From Paraburkholderia hiiakae (lineage in GTDB: Bacteria > Pseudomonadota > Gammaproteobacteria > Burkholderiales > Burkholderiaceae): DNA of 64,000 nucleotides. The stretch is taken from NCBI RefSeq assembly GCF_904848665.1, contig NZ_CAJHCQ010000003.1:186001-250000 (forward strand). The letters run 5' to 3'. Position 1 is the first letter of the stretch. Every line of letters starts with the position of its first letter. The position numbers and the translations under genes were made by a program. Below are positions 1 through 8,164 of this stretch, one piece after another. The notes beneath the pieces were generated by a model, which was not told where the DNA came from, made no database searches, and was given only the letters and a program-made list of their open reading frames with translations.

Positions 1-351
1 ATTACCGTTTGCCGCGTCGATGCTGCGCGCAATTGCCTTGCGGCCGCCAAAGCGTGTCCGTCAGGTACTGCGGACTGGTCCTGCGGCTGGGCCGTCATGA
101 TCGAGCGCGCAGGCGCGTATATCCCTTTGCGCGTCCAGCCGGCGCTCGACTCAATCACCGTGGCTTCGGGGCTCACCGCCATCACGTTTTCGCCGCCGGC
201 GGGGCAGACCATTGGTAGCTTGCGCAACTTCGAGATCGCCCCGCGGACCACGTCGGTTGCACAACGCGGCGCGGGCTGGCGGCGCTGCATACGCATCGCT
301 GCGGGAGGCAGGGCACGCGTGAGCGACGGCGCATGCACGGGGGCGTCATGA
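1..351 (+). CDS. Type IV minor pseudopilin, GspH/FimT type (C-terminal part)
   Basis: The reading frame is open from the first base, so the start and the N-terminal prepilin helix lie outside the window. What remains has the GspH/FimT pattern: a Cys-containing strand (TVCRVDAARNC), then GTADWSCGWAVMIERAG, and a C-terminal CIRIAAGGRARVSDGAC region that resembles the disulfide-closed end of FimT-like minor pilins. Proteins of this family sit at the tip of type IV pili, and some FimT proteins bind DNA in natural transformation. The stop overlaps the next ATG (ATGA), which makes it the first visible gene of a five-gene minor pilin operon. The family call is fairly secure; the exact role (FimT or FimU) is inferred from gene order. 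Confidence 0.8.
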   Translation: MTVCRVDAARNCLAAAKACPSGTADWSCGWAVMIERAGAYIPLRVQPALDSITVASGLTAITFSPPAGQTIGSLRNFEIAPRTTSVAQRGAGWRRCIRIAAGGRARVSDGACTGAS

Positions 352-776
352 GTCGGGCGAGCGAGCGTAGCTTGCGCGGATCGACGCTGCTCGAAGTCGC
401 CATCGCGCTCGGCGTCATGGCGATGTGCGGGCTCGGTCTGATGAGCACGCAGCTCGGCTTAGCCCGGCAAGCGCAACTGGCAGCGGCGCGCGAGCGCGCG
501 GCGTTTGCCGCGGACGCCATCGCCGAAGCCGCGCGCGTGGCAGGTGCAACGGGCGCCACGACTGATCGATGGAAGGCACTGACGGCGAGCGTCGTGCCCG
601 ATGGGCAACTGACTACGTCGAGTGCAGGCGGCGACGCATCGATCGCGTCCGTGAGTTGGGCGGCTACACCGTTCGGCGCAGCGTCAGGATCGGCGGCGGC
701 CTCGCGGGTCGCGCCGTGTATCGACGCGACGGCGCCCGCTGGGCGCGCCTGCGTTGCCTTGGCATTTCTGCGATGA
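348..776 (+). CDS. pilV: Type IV pilus modification protein PilV-like minor pilin
   Basis: A 142-residue protein whose N-terminus is a class III prepilin signal: a short basic leader ending in Gly (RASERSLRG), then S-T-L-L-E-V with Glu at mature position 5 and a hydrophobic helix to about residue 35. PilD would cleave after the Gly. An upstream in-frame ATG exists at 333, but the ATG at 348 overlaps the previous stop as ATGA, as the next gene does too, so 348 is preferred. Cysteines near the C-terminus (APCIDATAPAGRACVAL) may form a disulfide. Position between a FimT-type and a PilW-type gene supports the PilV assignment. Minor pilins of this type form the pilus priming tip. Confidence 0.82.
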   Translation: MSRASERSLRGSTLLEVAIALGVMAMCGLGLMSTQLGLARQAQLAAARERAAFAADAIAEAARVAGATGATTDRWKALTASVVPDGQLTTSSAGGDASIASVSWAATPFGAASGSAAASRVAPCIDATAPAGRACVALAFLR

Positions 777-1570
777 ATAAGCGTCTCGCGCATGCATGCC
801 AGCATGCCGGCCACACACTGCTCGAACTGACGATCGCCGTGGCGCTCGGCCTCGTGGTGACGCTTGGCGCGCTCTCGGCCTACCGTACTCAGCGCCAGGC
901 CTACGCGCAGGCGAGCGACGCCGCGCGTATCCACGAAGCCGGCATGAATGCGTTGATGCTGATCGGCGAGCAGATCCAGATGGCCGGCTTTGTTGCCGCG
1001 GACGCGCGCTCGCCGCTTGCCGGCACTGCGATATTCGGCTGCGTGTCCGGGCGCCCGACCGGCGCCGATGCAGCGCTTGCCTGCGAGTCGCTGTCGAGCC
1101 GCTCCGATGGGCTGGCTGTGCGCTATCAAGGCGACGGTGTATCGACGTGGCCCGCCGCGAACGGCCAGGTCACCGACTGCCTCGGGCAGGCGGTTGGCGC
1201 GGCGGGCGTCGAAATCGTGAACCGCTATCACGCCAAGGTGAGCGGTTCGACCGGGGAGACCGAGCTTTACTGCGAGGGCTCCGGCAAGGTCGGCACGGCG
1301 CAGCCGCTCGTCGAGGGCGTCGAGCGTTTGCGTGTGCGCTACTGGACGGCGGGCGCGGCCCAGGCGGTCGAGGCTTCGGCGCTCGCACGCGATCAGTGGG
1401 CTGCGGTCGTCGCGGTCGATCTGTGCGTGCTGGTGCGCGGGGCGCCCCTTTCCCGACGCATACGCTACGTCGATTGCGATGGCGTGCAGGCGGTCGGCAC
1501 GGATGGGCGTGCGCGACAAGCGTTCTGGCGGCACATCGTGCTGCGTGACGGTCTTTCGGTCGCGTCGTGA
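773..1570 (+). CDS. pilW: Type IV pilus assembly protein PilW
   Basis: A 265-residue minor pilin. The leader ends HACQHAG and is followed by H-T-L-L-E-L-T-I, the prepilin cleavage site with Glu5, then a hydrophobic helix to about residue 45. The body is longer than the other pilins of the operon, as expected for PilW, and carries a PilW-like C-terminal region (VEGVERLRVRYWTAG near residues 182-196) usually followed by a beta-rich domain. The start at 773 overlaps the pilV stop by ATGA; a longer frame upstream has no such coupling. PilW works with PilV, PilX and PilE in initiating type IV pilus polymerisation in the inner membrane. Confidence 0.85.
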   Translation: MNKRLAHACQHAGHTLLELTIAVALGLVVTLGALSAYRTQRQAYAQASDAARIHEAGMNALMLIGEQIQMAGFVAADARSPLAGTAIFGCVSGRPTGADAALACESLSSRSDGLAVRYQGDGVSTWPAANGQVTDCLGQAVGAAGVEIVNRYHAKVSGSTGETELYCEGSGKVGTAQPLVEGVERLRVRYWTAGAAQAVEASALARDQWAAVVAVDLCVLVRGAPLSRRIRYVDCDGVQAVGTDGRARQAFWRHIVLRDGLSVAS

Positions 1571-2103
1571 GAACGCGCCTTCGTGTGAAGCATCGGCCAT
1601 GCGCCGCTTGTCGCGGCGTCGCGCTGCCGGTCGTGCTGCTCATCGTTGCGATGATGCTCGTGACCTCGGCGGCGTGGTTCGAGGCAGCGCTGCTAACGCG
1701 GCGCAACGCAGATGCCGTCGCCGATCATCTGCAGTCCTTCCATGCCGCCGACGCCGCGCTCGTGTCGTGCTCGCGTGCGCTGACGAATGGCTCGCTGGGC
1801 GCGCCTGCGCCCGCGGCGCAGCCAGGCGAGCCGCAAGCCTGGCGGCGGCAAGACAGCTTCGAGCGGCAGGCCATCGTGCCCGTTGCCGCGTGGCCTGGAG
1901 CCGTGCGCGCACCGCAATGCTTTGTCGAAGCCTGGCGCATCGAGAGCCGTCCGCTGGCTCGCGCGTATCTCGTCACGGCGCGAGGGTTTGGCGCATCGGA
2001 AGACACACAAAGCTGGCTGCAGAACCAGTTGGTCATCGAAGCCGCGGGTGACGCGACGCGCGTCGAGCATCACTGGCGTCACGTCGTCGCGAGGCCGTTT
2101 TGA
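1567..2103 (+). CDS. pilX: Type IV pilus assembly protein PilX-like
   Basis: A 178-residue protein that begins with GTG overlapping the pilW stop (GTGA). The N-terminus (CRGVALPVVLLIVAMMLVT) is the PilX-type transmembrane segment: a Gly followed by V-A-L-P rather than the F-T-L-I-E of the other pilins, so the conserved Glu5 is absent, as is common in GspK/PilX proteins that cap the pilus tip. A short Ala-rich helix with HAADAAL follows at about residues 56-62, as in other PilX N-terminal domains. It lies fourth in the operon, in the usual pilV-pilW-pilX-pilE order. Assignment rests on order and the N-terminal segment; the C-terminal half is not diagnostic. Confidence 0.78.
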   Translation: MRTRLRVKHRPCAACRGVALPVVLLIVAMMLVTSAAWFEAALLTRRNADAVADHLQSFHAADAALVSCSRALTNGSLGAPAPAAQPGEPQAWRRQDSFERQAIVPVAAWPGAVRAPQCFVEAWRIESRPLARAYLVTARGFGASEDTQSWLQNQLVIEAAGDATRVEHHWRHVVARPF

Positions 2104-2555
2104 TGAAGCAAGCGGGAGGAAAGGTGAAGAGCAACCGCCACAACGCGTTCACACTGCTCGAGCTGGTCATTGCGCTGGCGGTGGCGGCTATCGTCGCGGC
2201 CTTCGCGTTGCCGGGATGGAGCGCGCAGATCGCGCGGGGACATCGCACCGACGCTGTCGCCGCGCTCTATCGAGCGGCGCAACTCGTCGATACGCAGAGC
2301 GCGTCGTTGGCGTCTTTGCCCGCGGGATTCGACCAGGCGCCGCCGACGGGAACGCCCATTTACCGCTTGCGCCTGATGCCCGCCGACGAGTCCAACGGCG
2401 GCTATGCCATCGCGGCCGATCCTGTGGAAACCGGGCCGATGCGTGGCGACCCTTGCGGCGCTTTCGTGCTCGACGCAACCGGCGCACGTAGCAACCACGC
2501 CTCAGGCGGCGGCGCTGTCGCGGCAGCTATCCAAACGTGCTGGAGGGACCGGTGA
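2103..2555 (+). CDS. pilE: Type IV pilin PilE-like minor pilin
   Basis: A 150-residue prepilin-like protein, last of the operon; its ATG shares a base with the pilX stop (TGATG). A TTG three bases earlier is possible but less likely. The prepilin motif reads N-A-F-T-L-L-E-L-V-I, with Phe+1 and Glu+5 present but Ala instead of Gly at -1. The hydrophobic helix is followed by RGHRTDAVAALYRAAQ, typical of PilE minor pilins, and by a C-terminal region containing two Cys (DPCGAF near residue 119 and QTCWRDR at the end) that probably form the D-loop disulfide. It may be a minor pilin or, less likely, the major subunit. The operon ends here, 30 bases before a convergent gene. Confidence 0.8.
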   Translation: MKQAGGKVKSNRHNAFTLLELVIALAVAAIVAAFALPGWSAQIARGHRTDAVAALYRAAQLVDTQSASLASLPAGFDQAPPTGTPIYRLRLMPADESNGGYAIAADPVETGPMRGDPCGAFVLDATGARSNHASGGGAVAAAIQTCWRDR

Positions 2556-2584
2556 ACGTCCACAAACTGCGAAACGGTCGGCGA

Positions 2585-3058
2585 TCAGCCTGTGAGGTCG
2601 TCTTCGTCGGACCTGGCGCGGGCGGGCGGATTCGGGGAGGCGCCGCGCTGGCGCCGCACCTGCTGCCACACGCGATACGCCTCCCACGCCGTAAAGGCGA
2701 GGCCGCCCCACTTGATGATGGGGCGTGCAACCGAGACGATGCTTGTGCGCAGCGGTTTCGCCACGATGAGCGAGACGAGCGAACTGACCAGCGGATATTC
2801 CTTGAGCAGGTTACCGAGGCCGGAAGCCACGCCGCCGCCGGAGCCAGAGCGACCGAATCCGGGCACCACGAAGCGCAGCCAGCTGAAGTTCGTGACCGTC
2901 GAGCGGATGTCCACGAGCGCTTCGGCCATTTCAGCGCGCTCGACGCTCGCACGCACGAGCAGTAGTTCCTTACGCAGTACGCGCAGTTGTGGCGTCGAGA
3001 GGTCGTGAGCACGACCGCGGCGAGGGCGAAAAGCGGTGTCCGGTCGGGATTGGTTCAT
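2585..3058 (-). CDS. DUF3318 family protein, third gene of a YqjD/YqjE-like operon
   Basis: A 157-residue protein of unknown function, resembling the DUF3318 proteins common in Burkholderia. The N-terminal half is basic (RPRRGRAHDLSTPQLRVLRK) and followed by an alpha-helical stretch RASVERAEMAEALVDIR; a central Gly-rich segment (GRSGSGGGVASGLGNLL) leads into a hydrophobic region LVSSLVSLIVAKPL and a second, TSIVSVARPIIKWGGLAF. This suggests an inner-membrane-associated protein. It starts 15 bases after the stop of the YqjE-like gene and is the last of three genes on this strand. The E. coli counterpart operon yqjCDEK has a small basic third protein, YqjK, in the equivalent place; whether the two are homologous cannot be told here. 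Confidence 0.72.
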   Translation of the reverse strand: MNQSRPDTAFRPRRGRAHDLSTPQLRVLRKELLLVRASVERAEMAEALVDIRSTVTNFSWLRFVVPGFGRSGSGGGVASGLGNLLKEYPLVSSLVSLIVAKPLRTSIVSVARPIIKWGGLAFTAWEAYRVWQQVRRQRGASPNPPARARSDEDDLTG

Positions 3059-3073
3059 GGCGTCGGCTCGCGG

Positions 3074-3460
3074 CTAGGGGTTGCGCAGGGCATCTCGGTC
3101 TTTCTCGAATTCCTCGAGCGTTGCCTGGAACACGAGTGGCGCGGTGTGCAGGCCGCGGCGCGCCTTCAGGCCGCAGAAAATCGCCGCGATCGCATAGACG
3201 ACCGTGAGACCGGCGAGCGCCTCCCAGCGGTACGTGTCCCAGAAGGCGATGGCAACGAGCGCCGTGAGCGCGATCAGCGCAAGCATCGCGAACATCATCC
3301 CCGCGAGGCCAAGGAAGAGCACGCCGATGAGACGGTCCTTCTCCTCGGCGAGTTCGATGCCGATCAGTTCTAGCCGCGTCTGTAGCATCGCGGACGCGGA
3401 GCCGAGCAGTCGGCGCAACGGTCCGTGTTCGTGTCGCTGCGAGTGAGTGTCTGTCGTCAT
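3074..3460 (-). CDS. YqjE-like (phage_holin_3_6 / DUF1469) inner-membrane protein
   Basis: A 128-residue protein if translated from the ATG at 3460; a longer version from a TTG at 3496 is possible but begins with an unlikely Pro-rich stretch. An amphipathic helix (LGSASAMLQTRLELIGIELAEEKDR) is followed by two transmembrane helices (about residues 47-72 and 77-98) and a basic C-terminal tail. The family is named holin-like by structure only; E. coli YqjE is a membrane protein co-transcribed with the ribosome-associated anchor YqjD. It lies between the DUF883 and DUF3318 genes on the same strand, which supports a shared stress-related envelope function rather than phage origin. Confidence 0.82.
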   Translation of the reverse strand: MTTDTHSQRHEHGPLRRLLGSASAMLQTRLELIGIELAEEKDRLIGVLFLGLAGMMFAMLALIALTALVAIAFWDTYRWEALAGLTVVYAIAAIFCGLKARRGLHTAPLVFQATLEEFEKDRDALRNP

Positions 3461-3644
3461 GGCGATGGCAGGCGGCGCAGGCGTGTGCCCGGGCAACGCG
3501 CAAGAAAAAACGCAAGAAAATACAGCGGACGAGATCGCCCGGCGAGACCAAGCGGCGCGGCGGCGCGCGCCAGTGCCAACGGGCTGTTCGACCGCGCCGC
3601 GCGAGCGGCCCGGAGACCGCCCGCGTGGCTCGGGGAGCGCCGCT

Positions 3645-3947
3645 TTACTTGCGGTTGATCAGCAGACCGACCAGCACTCCCACGCCGGCGGCGATGCCGA
3701 TCGACGCCCACGGATGCTCGTGGACGTAGTCGTCGGTGGCGCGCGCCGCTTTCTTGCCTTTCTCGACCACGACCACCTGGACGTCGGCGGCCTTTTCTTT
3801 TGCCTGCTTCAGACGCGAGAGTGCCGTTTCGCGCAATTCCGAAGCGCGCTCGCCCGTAGCGCTCGCAGCTTGCTTGAGCAGATCCTCTGCATCCGCGAGG
3901 ACGGTTTTGATATCGGACATCAGCCTCTCCTTGTTGACTTCTGACAT
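3645..3947 (-). CDS. DUF883 protein (ElaB/YqjD/YgaM family)
   Basis: A 100-residue protein with the ElaB/YqjD layout: a long charged helical N-terminal part (DAEDLLKQAASATGERASEL) and a C-terminal glycine-rich transmembrane segment (IGIAAGVGVLVGLLINRK) preceded by HEHPWAS. In E. coli, members anchor ribosomes or other partners to the inner membrane in stationary phase. First gene of a three-gene operon running toward 2585. A second in-frame ATG (MSDIK) lies nine residues in and is a possible alternative start; revcomp upstream of the chosen start contains no strong Shine-Dalgarno, whereas AAGGAGAGG precedes the internal ATG, so the shorter 91-residue form is quite plausible. Confidence 0.88.
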   Translation of the reverse strand: MSEVNKERLMSDIKTVLADAEDLLKQAASATGERASELRETALSRLKQAKEKAADVQVVVVEKGKKAARATDDYVHEHPWASIGIAAGVGVLVGLLINRK

Positions 3948-4314
3948 TGACTGGCTCCCATCGTGTCACATCACGCGTGAATCGTAACAAAGATACGGGC
4001 GCTGGCAAGCGTGACGCGCCGCCACGACCTCAGAATTCGCACGATCCGTTCCCGCAAACGCGGATGGACGGGGTTTTGGATTCCGCGCGTCAAAGAAAAG
4101 AAGCGCGCGGTGAGAGTCATTGATTTGATCGGGCACCTAAAGTTTCCCTCATCCGGTTCAAAATTACAAAAACTCATACCGGTGTGAGCCGATGTTCGTT
4201 CGCGGTGCGCAACCAGGGCCTGTATGCTTGACTGTTGTAAACGTCCACTGGATCAACGGGCCGCGCGCGCCGTTTCGATCAAACTCCGTTCACCTCGTTC
4301 AAAGGAACCGCACC
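3948..4314. other. Divergent intergenic region between the yqjD-like operon and the peroxiredoxin
   Basis: These 367 bases hold no convincing gene. It should contain the promoters of both flanking genes. The central part is less GC-rich (around 4150-4180). A TATGCT box at 4223 with TTCGCG 18 bases upstream is a weak candidate for the peroxiredoxin promoter. I saw no obvious OxyR-type palindrome. AAAGGAAC at 4301 is the ribosome binding site of the peroxiredoxin gene. Confidence 0.4.
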
Positions 4315-4953
4315 ATGAGTCTACGTCTTGGCGATATCGCACCCGACTTCGAGCAGGATTCGAGCATTGGCCGCATCGAGTTTCACGAGTGGCTCGGCAG
4401 TAGCTGGGGCGTGCTGTTTTCGCACCCGGCCGACTTCACACCGGTCTGCACGACCGAGCTTGGCCTGACCGCCAAGCTCAAGGACGAATTCGAGAAGCGC
4501 AACGTGAAGACGATCGCGCTTTCGGTCGATACCGCCGAATCGCACAACGAGTGGATCAAGGACATCAACGAGACGCAGGCGGCGAGCGTCGGTTTCCCGA
4601 TTCTCGCGGACGGCGACCGCAAGGTGTCCACCCTGTACGACATGATCCATCCGAACGCGAACGAGACGCTCACGGTCCGCTCGCTCTTCGTGATCGACCC
4701 GAACAAGAAGGTGCGCCTCATCATCACCTATCCGGCGAGTACGGGCCGCAACTTCGACGAAGTGCTGCGTGTGATCGACTCGCTGCAGCTCACCGACAAC
4801 TATCAGGTCGCGACGCCCGGCAACTGGAAGCAGGGCGACGACGTCGTGATCGTCCCGTCGCTGAAGGACGAAGAAGTCATCAAGCAGAAATTCCCGAAGG
4901 GCTACAAGGCGCTGCGTCCGTATCTGCGCATGACGCCGCAGCCGAACAAGTAA
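4315..4953 (+). CDS. 1-Cys peroxiredoxin (Prx6 / LsfA type)
   Basis: A 212-residue thiol peroxidase that reduces hydrogen peroxide and alkyl hydroperoxides. The peroxidatic Cys45 lies in F-T-P-V-C-T-T-E. No second resolving Cys is seen, and the C-terminal extension (GDDVVIVPSLKDEEVIKQKF, then the PYLRMTPQP tail) is that of the Prx6 subfamily, not AhpC. The frame extends upstream to 4192, but AAAGGAAC sits eight bases before the ATG at 4315 and the homologous N-terminus (MSLRLGDIAPDF) starts there. Stand-alone gene closed by a strong terminator. Family members depend on small thiols or other reductases in the cytosol. Confidence 0.93.
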   Translation: MSLRLGDIAPDFEQDSSIGRIEFHEWLGSSWGVLFSHPADFTPVCTTELGLTAKLKDEFEKRNVKTIALSVDTAESHNEWIKDINETQAASVGFPILADGDRKVSTLYDMIHPNANETLTVRSLFVIDPNKKVRLIITYPASTGRNFDEVLRVIDSLQLTDNYQVATPGNWKQGDDVVIVPSLKDEEVIKQKFPKGYKALRPYLRMTPQPNK

Positions 4954-4975
4954 GCCGTTCGGCCAACGTCAGAAC

Positions 4976-5013
4976 AAAAACGCCGCACGAAACAAATCGT
5001 GCGGCGCTTTTTT
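4976..5013 (+). terminator. Rho-independent terminator after the peroxiredoxin gene
   Basis: A perfect 10-bp stem CGCCGCACGA / TCGTGCGGCG with a six-base AACAAA loop is followed by C and six T; the five A before it also give a partial T-run on the other strand. It separates the peroxiredoxin from the convergent gcdH gene. Confidence 0.92.
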
Positions 5014-5043
5014 ATGAGCGGGCGATGCAGAGCGGGGCGGCGG

Positions 5044-6234
5044 TCAGAAGAACGCCTGGATACCCGTCTGTGCGCGGCCGAGGATCAGCGCGTGAATATC
5101 GTGCGTGCCTTCGTACGTGTTCACCACTTCGAGGTTCACGAGGTGACGCGCCACGCCGAATTCGTCGGAGATGCCATTACCGCCGAGCATGTCGCGGGCG
5201 AGCCGCGCGATATCGAGCGACTTGCCGCACGAATTGCGTTTCATGATCGACGTGATTTCGACCGCCGCGGTGCCTTCGTCCTTCATGCGGCCGAGGCGCA
5301 GGCAACCCTGCAGGCCCAGCGTGATTTCCGTTTGCATGTCGGCGAGTTTCTTCTGGATCAGCTGGTTCGCCGCGAGCGGGCGGCCGAACTGCTTGCGGTC
5401 GAGCACGTACTGGCGCGCCGTGTGCCAGCACGATTCCGCAGCGCCGAGCGCGCCCCAGGCGATGCCATAGCGCGCCGAATTCAGGCAGGTGAACGGACCG
5501 CGCAGGCCCTTCACGCCCGGCATGAGGTTCTCTTCCGGCACGAACACTTCGTCGAGCACGATTTCGCCGGTGATCGAGGCGCGCAGGCCCACCTTGCCGT
5601 GGATCGCAGGCGCCGAGAGACCCTTCCAGCCTTTCTCCAGGATGAACCCGCGAATATCGTCCTTGCCGTCTTCCTCGAGCTTCGCCCAGACGACGAACAC
5701 GTCGGCGATCGGCGAGTTCGTGATCCACATCTTCGCGCCCGAGAGCGAGTAGCCGCCGTTCACCTTCTTCGCGCGCGTGACCATGCTGCCCGGGTCCGAG
5801 CCGTGGTTCGGCTCCGTGAGGCCGAAGCAGCCAATCCACTCGCCGCTGGCGAGCTTGGGCAGGTATTTCTGCTTTTGCGCTTCCGAGCCGAACTCGAAGA
5901 TGGGCACCATCACGAGCGAAGACTGCACCGACATCATCGAGCGATAGCCCGAGTCGACGCGCTCCACTTCGCGCGCGATCAGACCATAGGCCACGTAGTT
6001 GAGGCCGGGGCCGCCATATTGCTCGGGAATCGTCGGGCCGAGCAGGCCGACTTCGCCCATCTCGCGGAAGATCGAGGCGTCCGTCTTCTCGTGGCGGAAC
6101 GCTTCCAGCACGCGCGGCGCAAGCTTGTCCTGGGCGTACGCGGCGGCGGCGTCGCGCACCATGCGCTCCTCTTCGGTGAGCTGCTGGTCGAGCAGAAGCG
6201 GGTCTTCCCAATGGAACTGGGCGTGTGCGGCCAT
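5044..6234 (-). CDS. gcdH: Glutaryl-CoA dehydrogenase
   Basis: A 396-residue FAD-dependent acyl-CoA dehydrogenase that oxidises and decarboxylates glutaryl-CoA to crotonyl-CoA in lysine, tryptophan and glutarate degradation. Domain order is the usual N-terminal helical, middle beta and C-terminal helical parts; the motifs [16 protein letters not shown] (middle domain) and [16 protein letters not shown] are present, and the catalytic base is Glu375 in [10 protein letters not shown], matching GCDH rather than short-chain dehydrogenases. AAAGGAGAG lies just before the ATG. The gene is divergent from an IclR regulator, with a perfect 17-bp palindrome between them, so repression or activation by that regulator is likely. 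Length is normal for the bacterial family. Confidence 0.95.
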   Translation of the reverse strand: MAAHAQFHWEDPLLLDQQLTEEERMVRDAAAAYAQDKLAPRVLEAFRHEKTDASIFREMGEVGLLGPTIPEQYGGPGLNYVAYGLIAREVERVDSGYRSMMSVQSSLVMVPIFEFGSEAQKQKYLPKLASGEWIGCFGLTEPNHGSDPGSMVTRAKKVNGGYSLSGAKMWITNSPIADVFVVWAKLEEDGKDDIRGFILEKGWKGLSAPAIHGKVGLRASITGEIVLDEVFVPEENLMPGVKGLRGPFTCLNSARYGIAWGALGAAESCWHTARQYVLDRKQFGRPLAANQLIQKKLADMQTEITLGLQGCLRLGRMKDEGTAAVEITSIMKRNSCGKSLDIARLARDMLGGNGISDEFGVARHLVNLEVVNTYEGTHDIHALILGRAQTGIQAFF

Positions 6235-6288
6235 GGTGTCTCTCCTTTCCTCAAATCCTTTAGATGGGCGAATTTGCGCTTGACTTGA

Positions 6289-6305
6289 GTTCCGCTATGC
6301 GGAAC
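6289..6305. promoter_or_regulatory. Perfect palindrome, probable IclR-family operator
   Basis: GTTCCGC-TAT-GCGGAAC is a perfect inverted repeat, 7-bp arms with a 3-bp spacer, in the middle of the 112-base gcdH/iclR intergenic region (41 bases before the regulator start, 54 before gcdH). IclR-type repressors usually bind such short-spaced palindromes. That this is the site of the adjacent regulator is inference from position. Confidence 0.75.
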
Positions 6306-6346
6306 AATGTTTTGCAAATTGGCTTTAGTGTAGCACCAGGGCGCCC

Positions 6347-7162
6347 ATGTCTGCATCCGGAACGACTCCAACTTCTTCTTTTTCTTCCTCGCTGGCTGAG
6401 GGCCCGATCGACGAGCGCAAATTCGTCGTGGCGCTCGCCCGCGGGCTCGACCTGCTGCGGGCGTTCCGCCCAGGCGAGACGCTGCTCGGCAACAGCGACT
6501 TCGTTGAGCGCACGGGCTTGCCGAAGGCGACCGTGAACCGGCTTGCGTACACACTCACCGTGCTCGGCTATCTGCGTTTTGACGAATCGCTTGGCAAATA
6601 TGCGCTCGACGCCGGCGTCCTGTCACTTGGCTTTGCGCTGCTGTCGGGTACGGACACGCTCGAACTCGCCCGCCCGCATATGCGCGCGTTCGCGCGCGAG
6701 GTGGGCGCCGCGGTGTCGCTGGGCTGCCGCGACGGTCTGGACGTGATCTATCTGGAGACGATCCGCAGCGAGACGGCGCTCACGCTGGGCCTCGCCTCAG
6801 GCTCGCGGCTGTCGATGCTCACGAGCTCGATGGGCCGCGCGTATCTCGCCGTCCAGCCCATCGATGTGCGTATGGCGTTGTTCGCGGATCTGGAGAAGAC
6901 GGCGGGAACCGAAGGGCCGGCGCTGGTCAAGGCCGCGAAACGCGAGATCGAGGTATTCGGCAAGGAGGGGTGCTGTTACTCGTTTCGCGATTGGCACGAA
7001 GACGTCAACGCCGTGGCGGTGCCGTTTCGCGAGCCTCGCGACCGTCGCTGGCTCGTGCTCAGCTGCAGCGGGCCGGCTTCGTCGATGGGGCCCGAGGTGT
7101 TTCGCGAGCGCGTGGCGCCGCTCCTGAAGTCGCTGGCGCGGCGTCTTGGCGAAACGGTCTGA
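6347..7162 (+). CDS. IclR family transcriptional regulator, probable regulator of gcdH
   Basis: A 271-residue protein with a winged helix-turn-helix (residues about 28-85; SDFVERTGLPKATVNRLAYTL) and a C-terminal IclR effector domain (about 100-270; YLETIRSETALTLGLASGSR, then SSMGRAYLAV). Its first 20 residues are Ser/Thr-rich and probably disordered. It reads away from gcdH and probably senses glutaryl-CoA or a related acid; the ligand is unknown. The divergent promoter region carries a perfect palindrome that fits an autoregulated divergon. A bidirectional terminator lies 23 bases beyond the stop. Confidence 0.9.
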   Translation: MSASGTTPTSSFSSSLAEGPIDERKFVVALARGLDLLRAFRPGETLLGNSDFVERTGLPKATVNRLAYTLTVLGYLRFDESLGKYALDAGVLSLGFALLSGTDTLELARPHMRAFAREVGAAVSLGCRDGLDVIYLETIRSETALTLGLASGSRLSMLTSSMGRAYLAVQPIDVRMALFADLEKTAGTEGPALVKAAKREIEVFGKEGCCYSFRDWHEDVNAVAVPFREPRDRRWLVLSCSGPASSMGPEVFRERVAPLLKSLARRLGETV

Positions 7163-7184
7163 CGCGCAAGCCGCAGCGGGCGCA

Positions 7185-7212
7185 AAAAAGCCGACCTTGG
7201 GGTCGGCTTTTT
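7185..7212. terminator. Bidirectional terminator between iclR-type gene and argF
   Basis: AAAAAGCCGACC, loop TTGG, GGTCGGCTTTTT: a 12-bp perfect stem with A-run and T-run at its two ends, so it can work for both convergent genes. Confidence 0.93.
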
Positions 7213-7234
7213 CATGATGGCTTACGGCACAGGC

Positions 7235-8164
7235 TCAGTGGTTCAAGCGCCCGAGCAGCAGGAACTCCATTAGCGCCTTCTGGACGTGCAGACGGTTTTC
7301 CGCCTCGTCCCAAACCACGCTCTGCGGGCCGTCGATCACCTCGCCGCTCACTTCCTCGCCACGGTGCGCGGGCAAGCAGTGCATGAAGAGCGCGTCGGCG
7401 TTGGCTCGGGCCATCATCGGCGTGTCCACGCACCAGTCCGCGAACGCCGTCTTGCGCGCTTCGTTCTCGGCCTCGAAGCCCATGCTGGTCCAGACGTCGG
7501 TGGTCACGAGGTCAGCGCCGTCGCAGGCGTCATGCGGGTCCTCGAACACTTCATAGAACGGCCTGCTTTCCGGCGCGACCAACGCCGGATCGAGCGGATA
7601 ACCCGGCGGCGTGGATATATGCAGCTTGAAGCCGAGGATCTGCGCGGCTTCGATCCACGTGTAGAGCATGTTGTTGGCGTCGCCGACCCACGCCACGGTC
7701 TTGCCGCGGATCAGGCCGCGATGCTCGTAATACGTGAAGATGTCGGCCAGCACCTGGCAGGGGTGGTACTCGTTCGTGAGACCGTTGATGACCGGCACGC
7801 GCGAGCTTTCGGCAAAGCGCTTGAGGATGTCCTGGCCGAACGTGCGGATCATGATGATGTCGACCATGCGCGAGATGACCTGCGCCGAATCTTCGATCGG
7901 CTCGCCGCGGCCGAGCTGCGTGTCGCGCGTGTTCATGAACACGGCGTGGCCGCCCAGCTGGAAAATACCCGCTTCGAACGAGAGGCGCGTGCGCGTGGAA
8001 CTCTTCTCGAAGATCATCGCCAGCGTGCGGTCGTGCAGCGGGTGATAGGTCTCGTAGTTCTTGAACTTGCGCTTCAGGATGCGCGCGCGCTCCAGCACAT
8101 ATTCATATTCGTCAAGGGAGAAATCCTTGAACTGCAGGTAATGGCGTATGGTCCGGGAGGTCAT
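7235..8164 (-). CDS. argF: Ornithine carbamoyltransferase, anabolic
   Basis: A 309-residue enzyme that makes citrulline from ornithine and carbamoyl phosphate in arginine synthesis. Carbamoyl phosphate-binding S-T-R-T-R is at residues 56-60; H-P-C-Q (about 132) and the ornithine-loop H-C-L-P are present, with the W-T-S-M-G loop that closes over ornithine. The frame extends to 8356 but the homologous N-terminus MTSRTIRHYLQF begins at 8164; GGCCGGATC rather than a classic Shine-Dalgarno lies upstream. Size and N-terminus match anabolic ArgF of Burkholderia. It stands alone, divergent from the DUF3579 gene across a long non-coding stretch. Confidence 0.95.
   Translation of the reverse strand: MTSRTIRHYLQFKDFSLDEYEYVLERARILKRKFKNYETYHPLHDRTLAMIFEKSSTRTRLSFEAGIFQLGGHAVFMNTRDTQLGRGEPIEDSAQVISRMVDIIMIRTFGQDILKRFAESSRVPVINGLTNEYHPCQVLADIFTYYEHRGLIRGKTVAWVGDANNMLYTWIEAAQILGFKLHISTPPGYPLDPALVAPESRPFYEVFEDPHDACDGADLVTTDVWTSMGFEAENEARKTAFADWCVDTPMMARANADALFMHCLPAHRGEEVSGEVIDGPQSVVWDEAENRLHVQKALMEFLLLGRLNH

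Noticed and set aside
3074..3460. Possible prophage because the protein belongs to a holin-named family.
   Set aside because: The family name is structural. It lies in a YqjD/YqjE-like operon and there are no phage genes nearby.
3948..4314. OxyR binding site before the peroxiredoxin gene.
   Set aside because: No ATAG-spaced repeats could be found with confidence.
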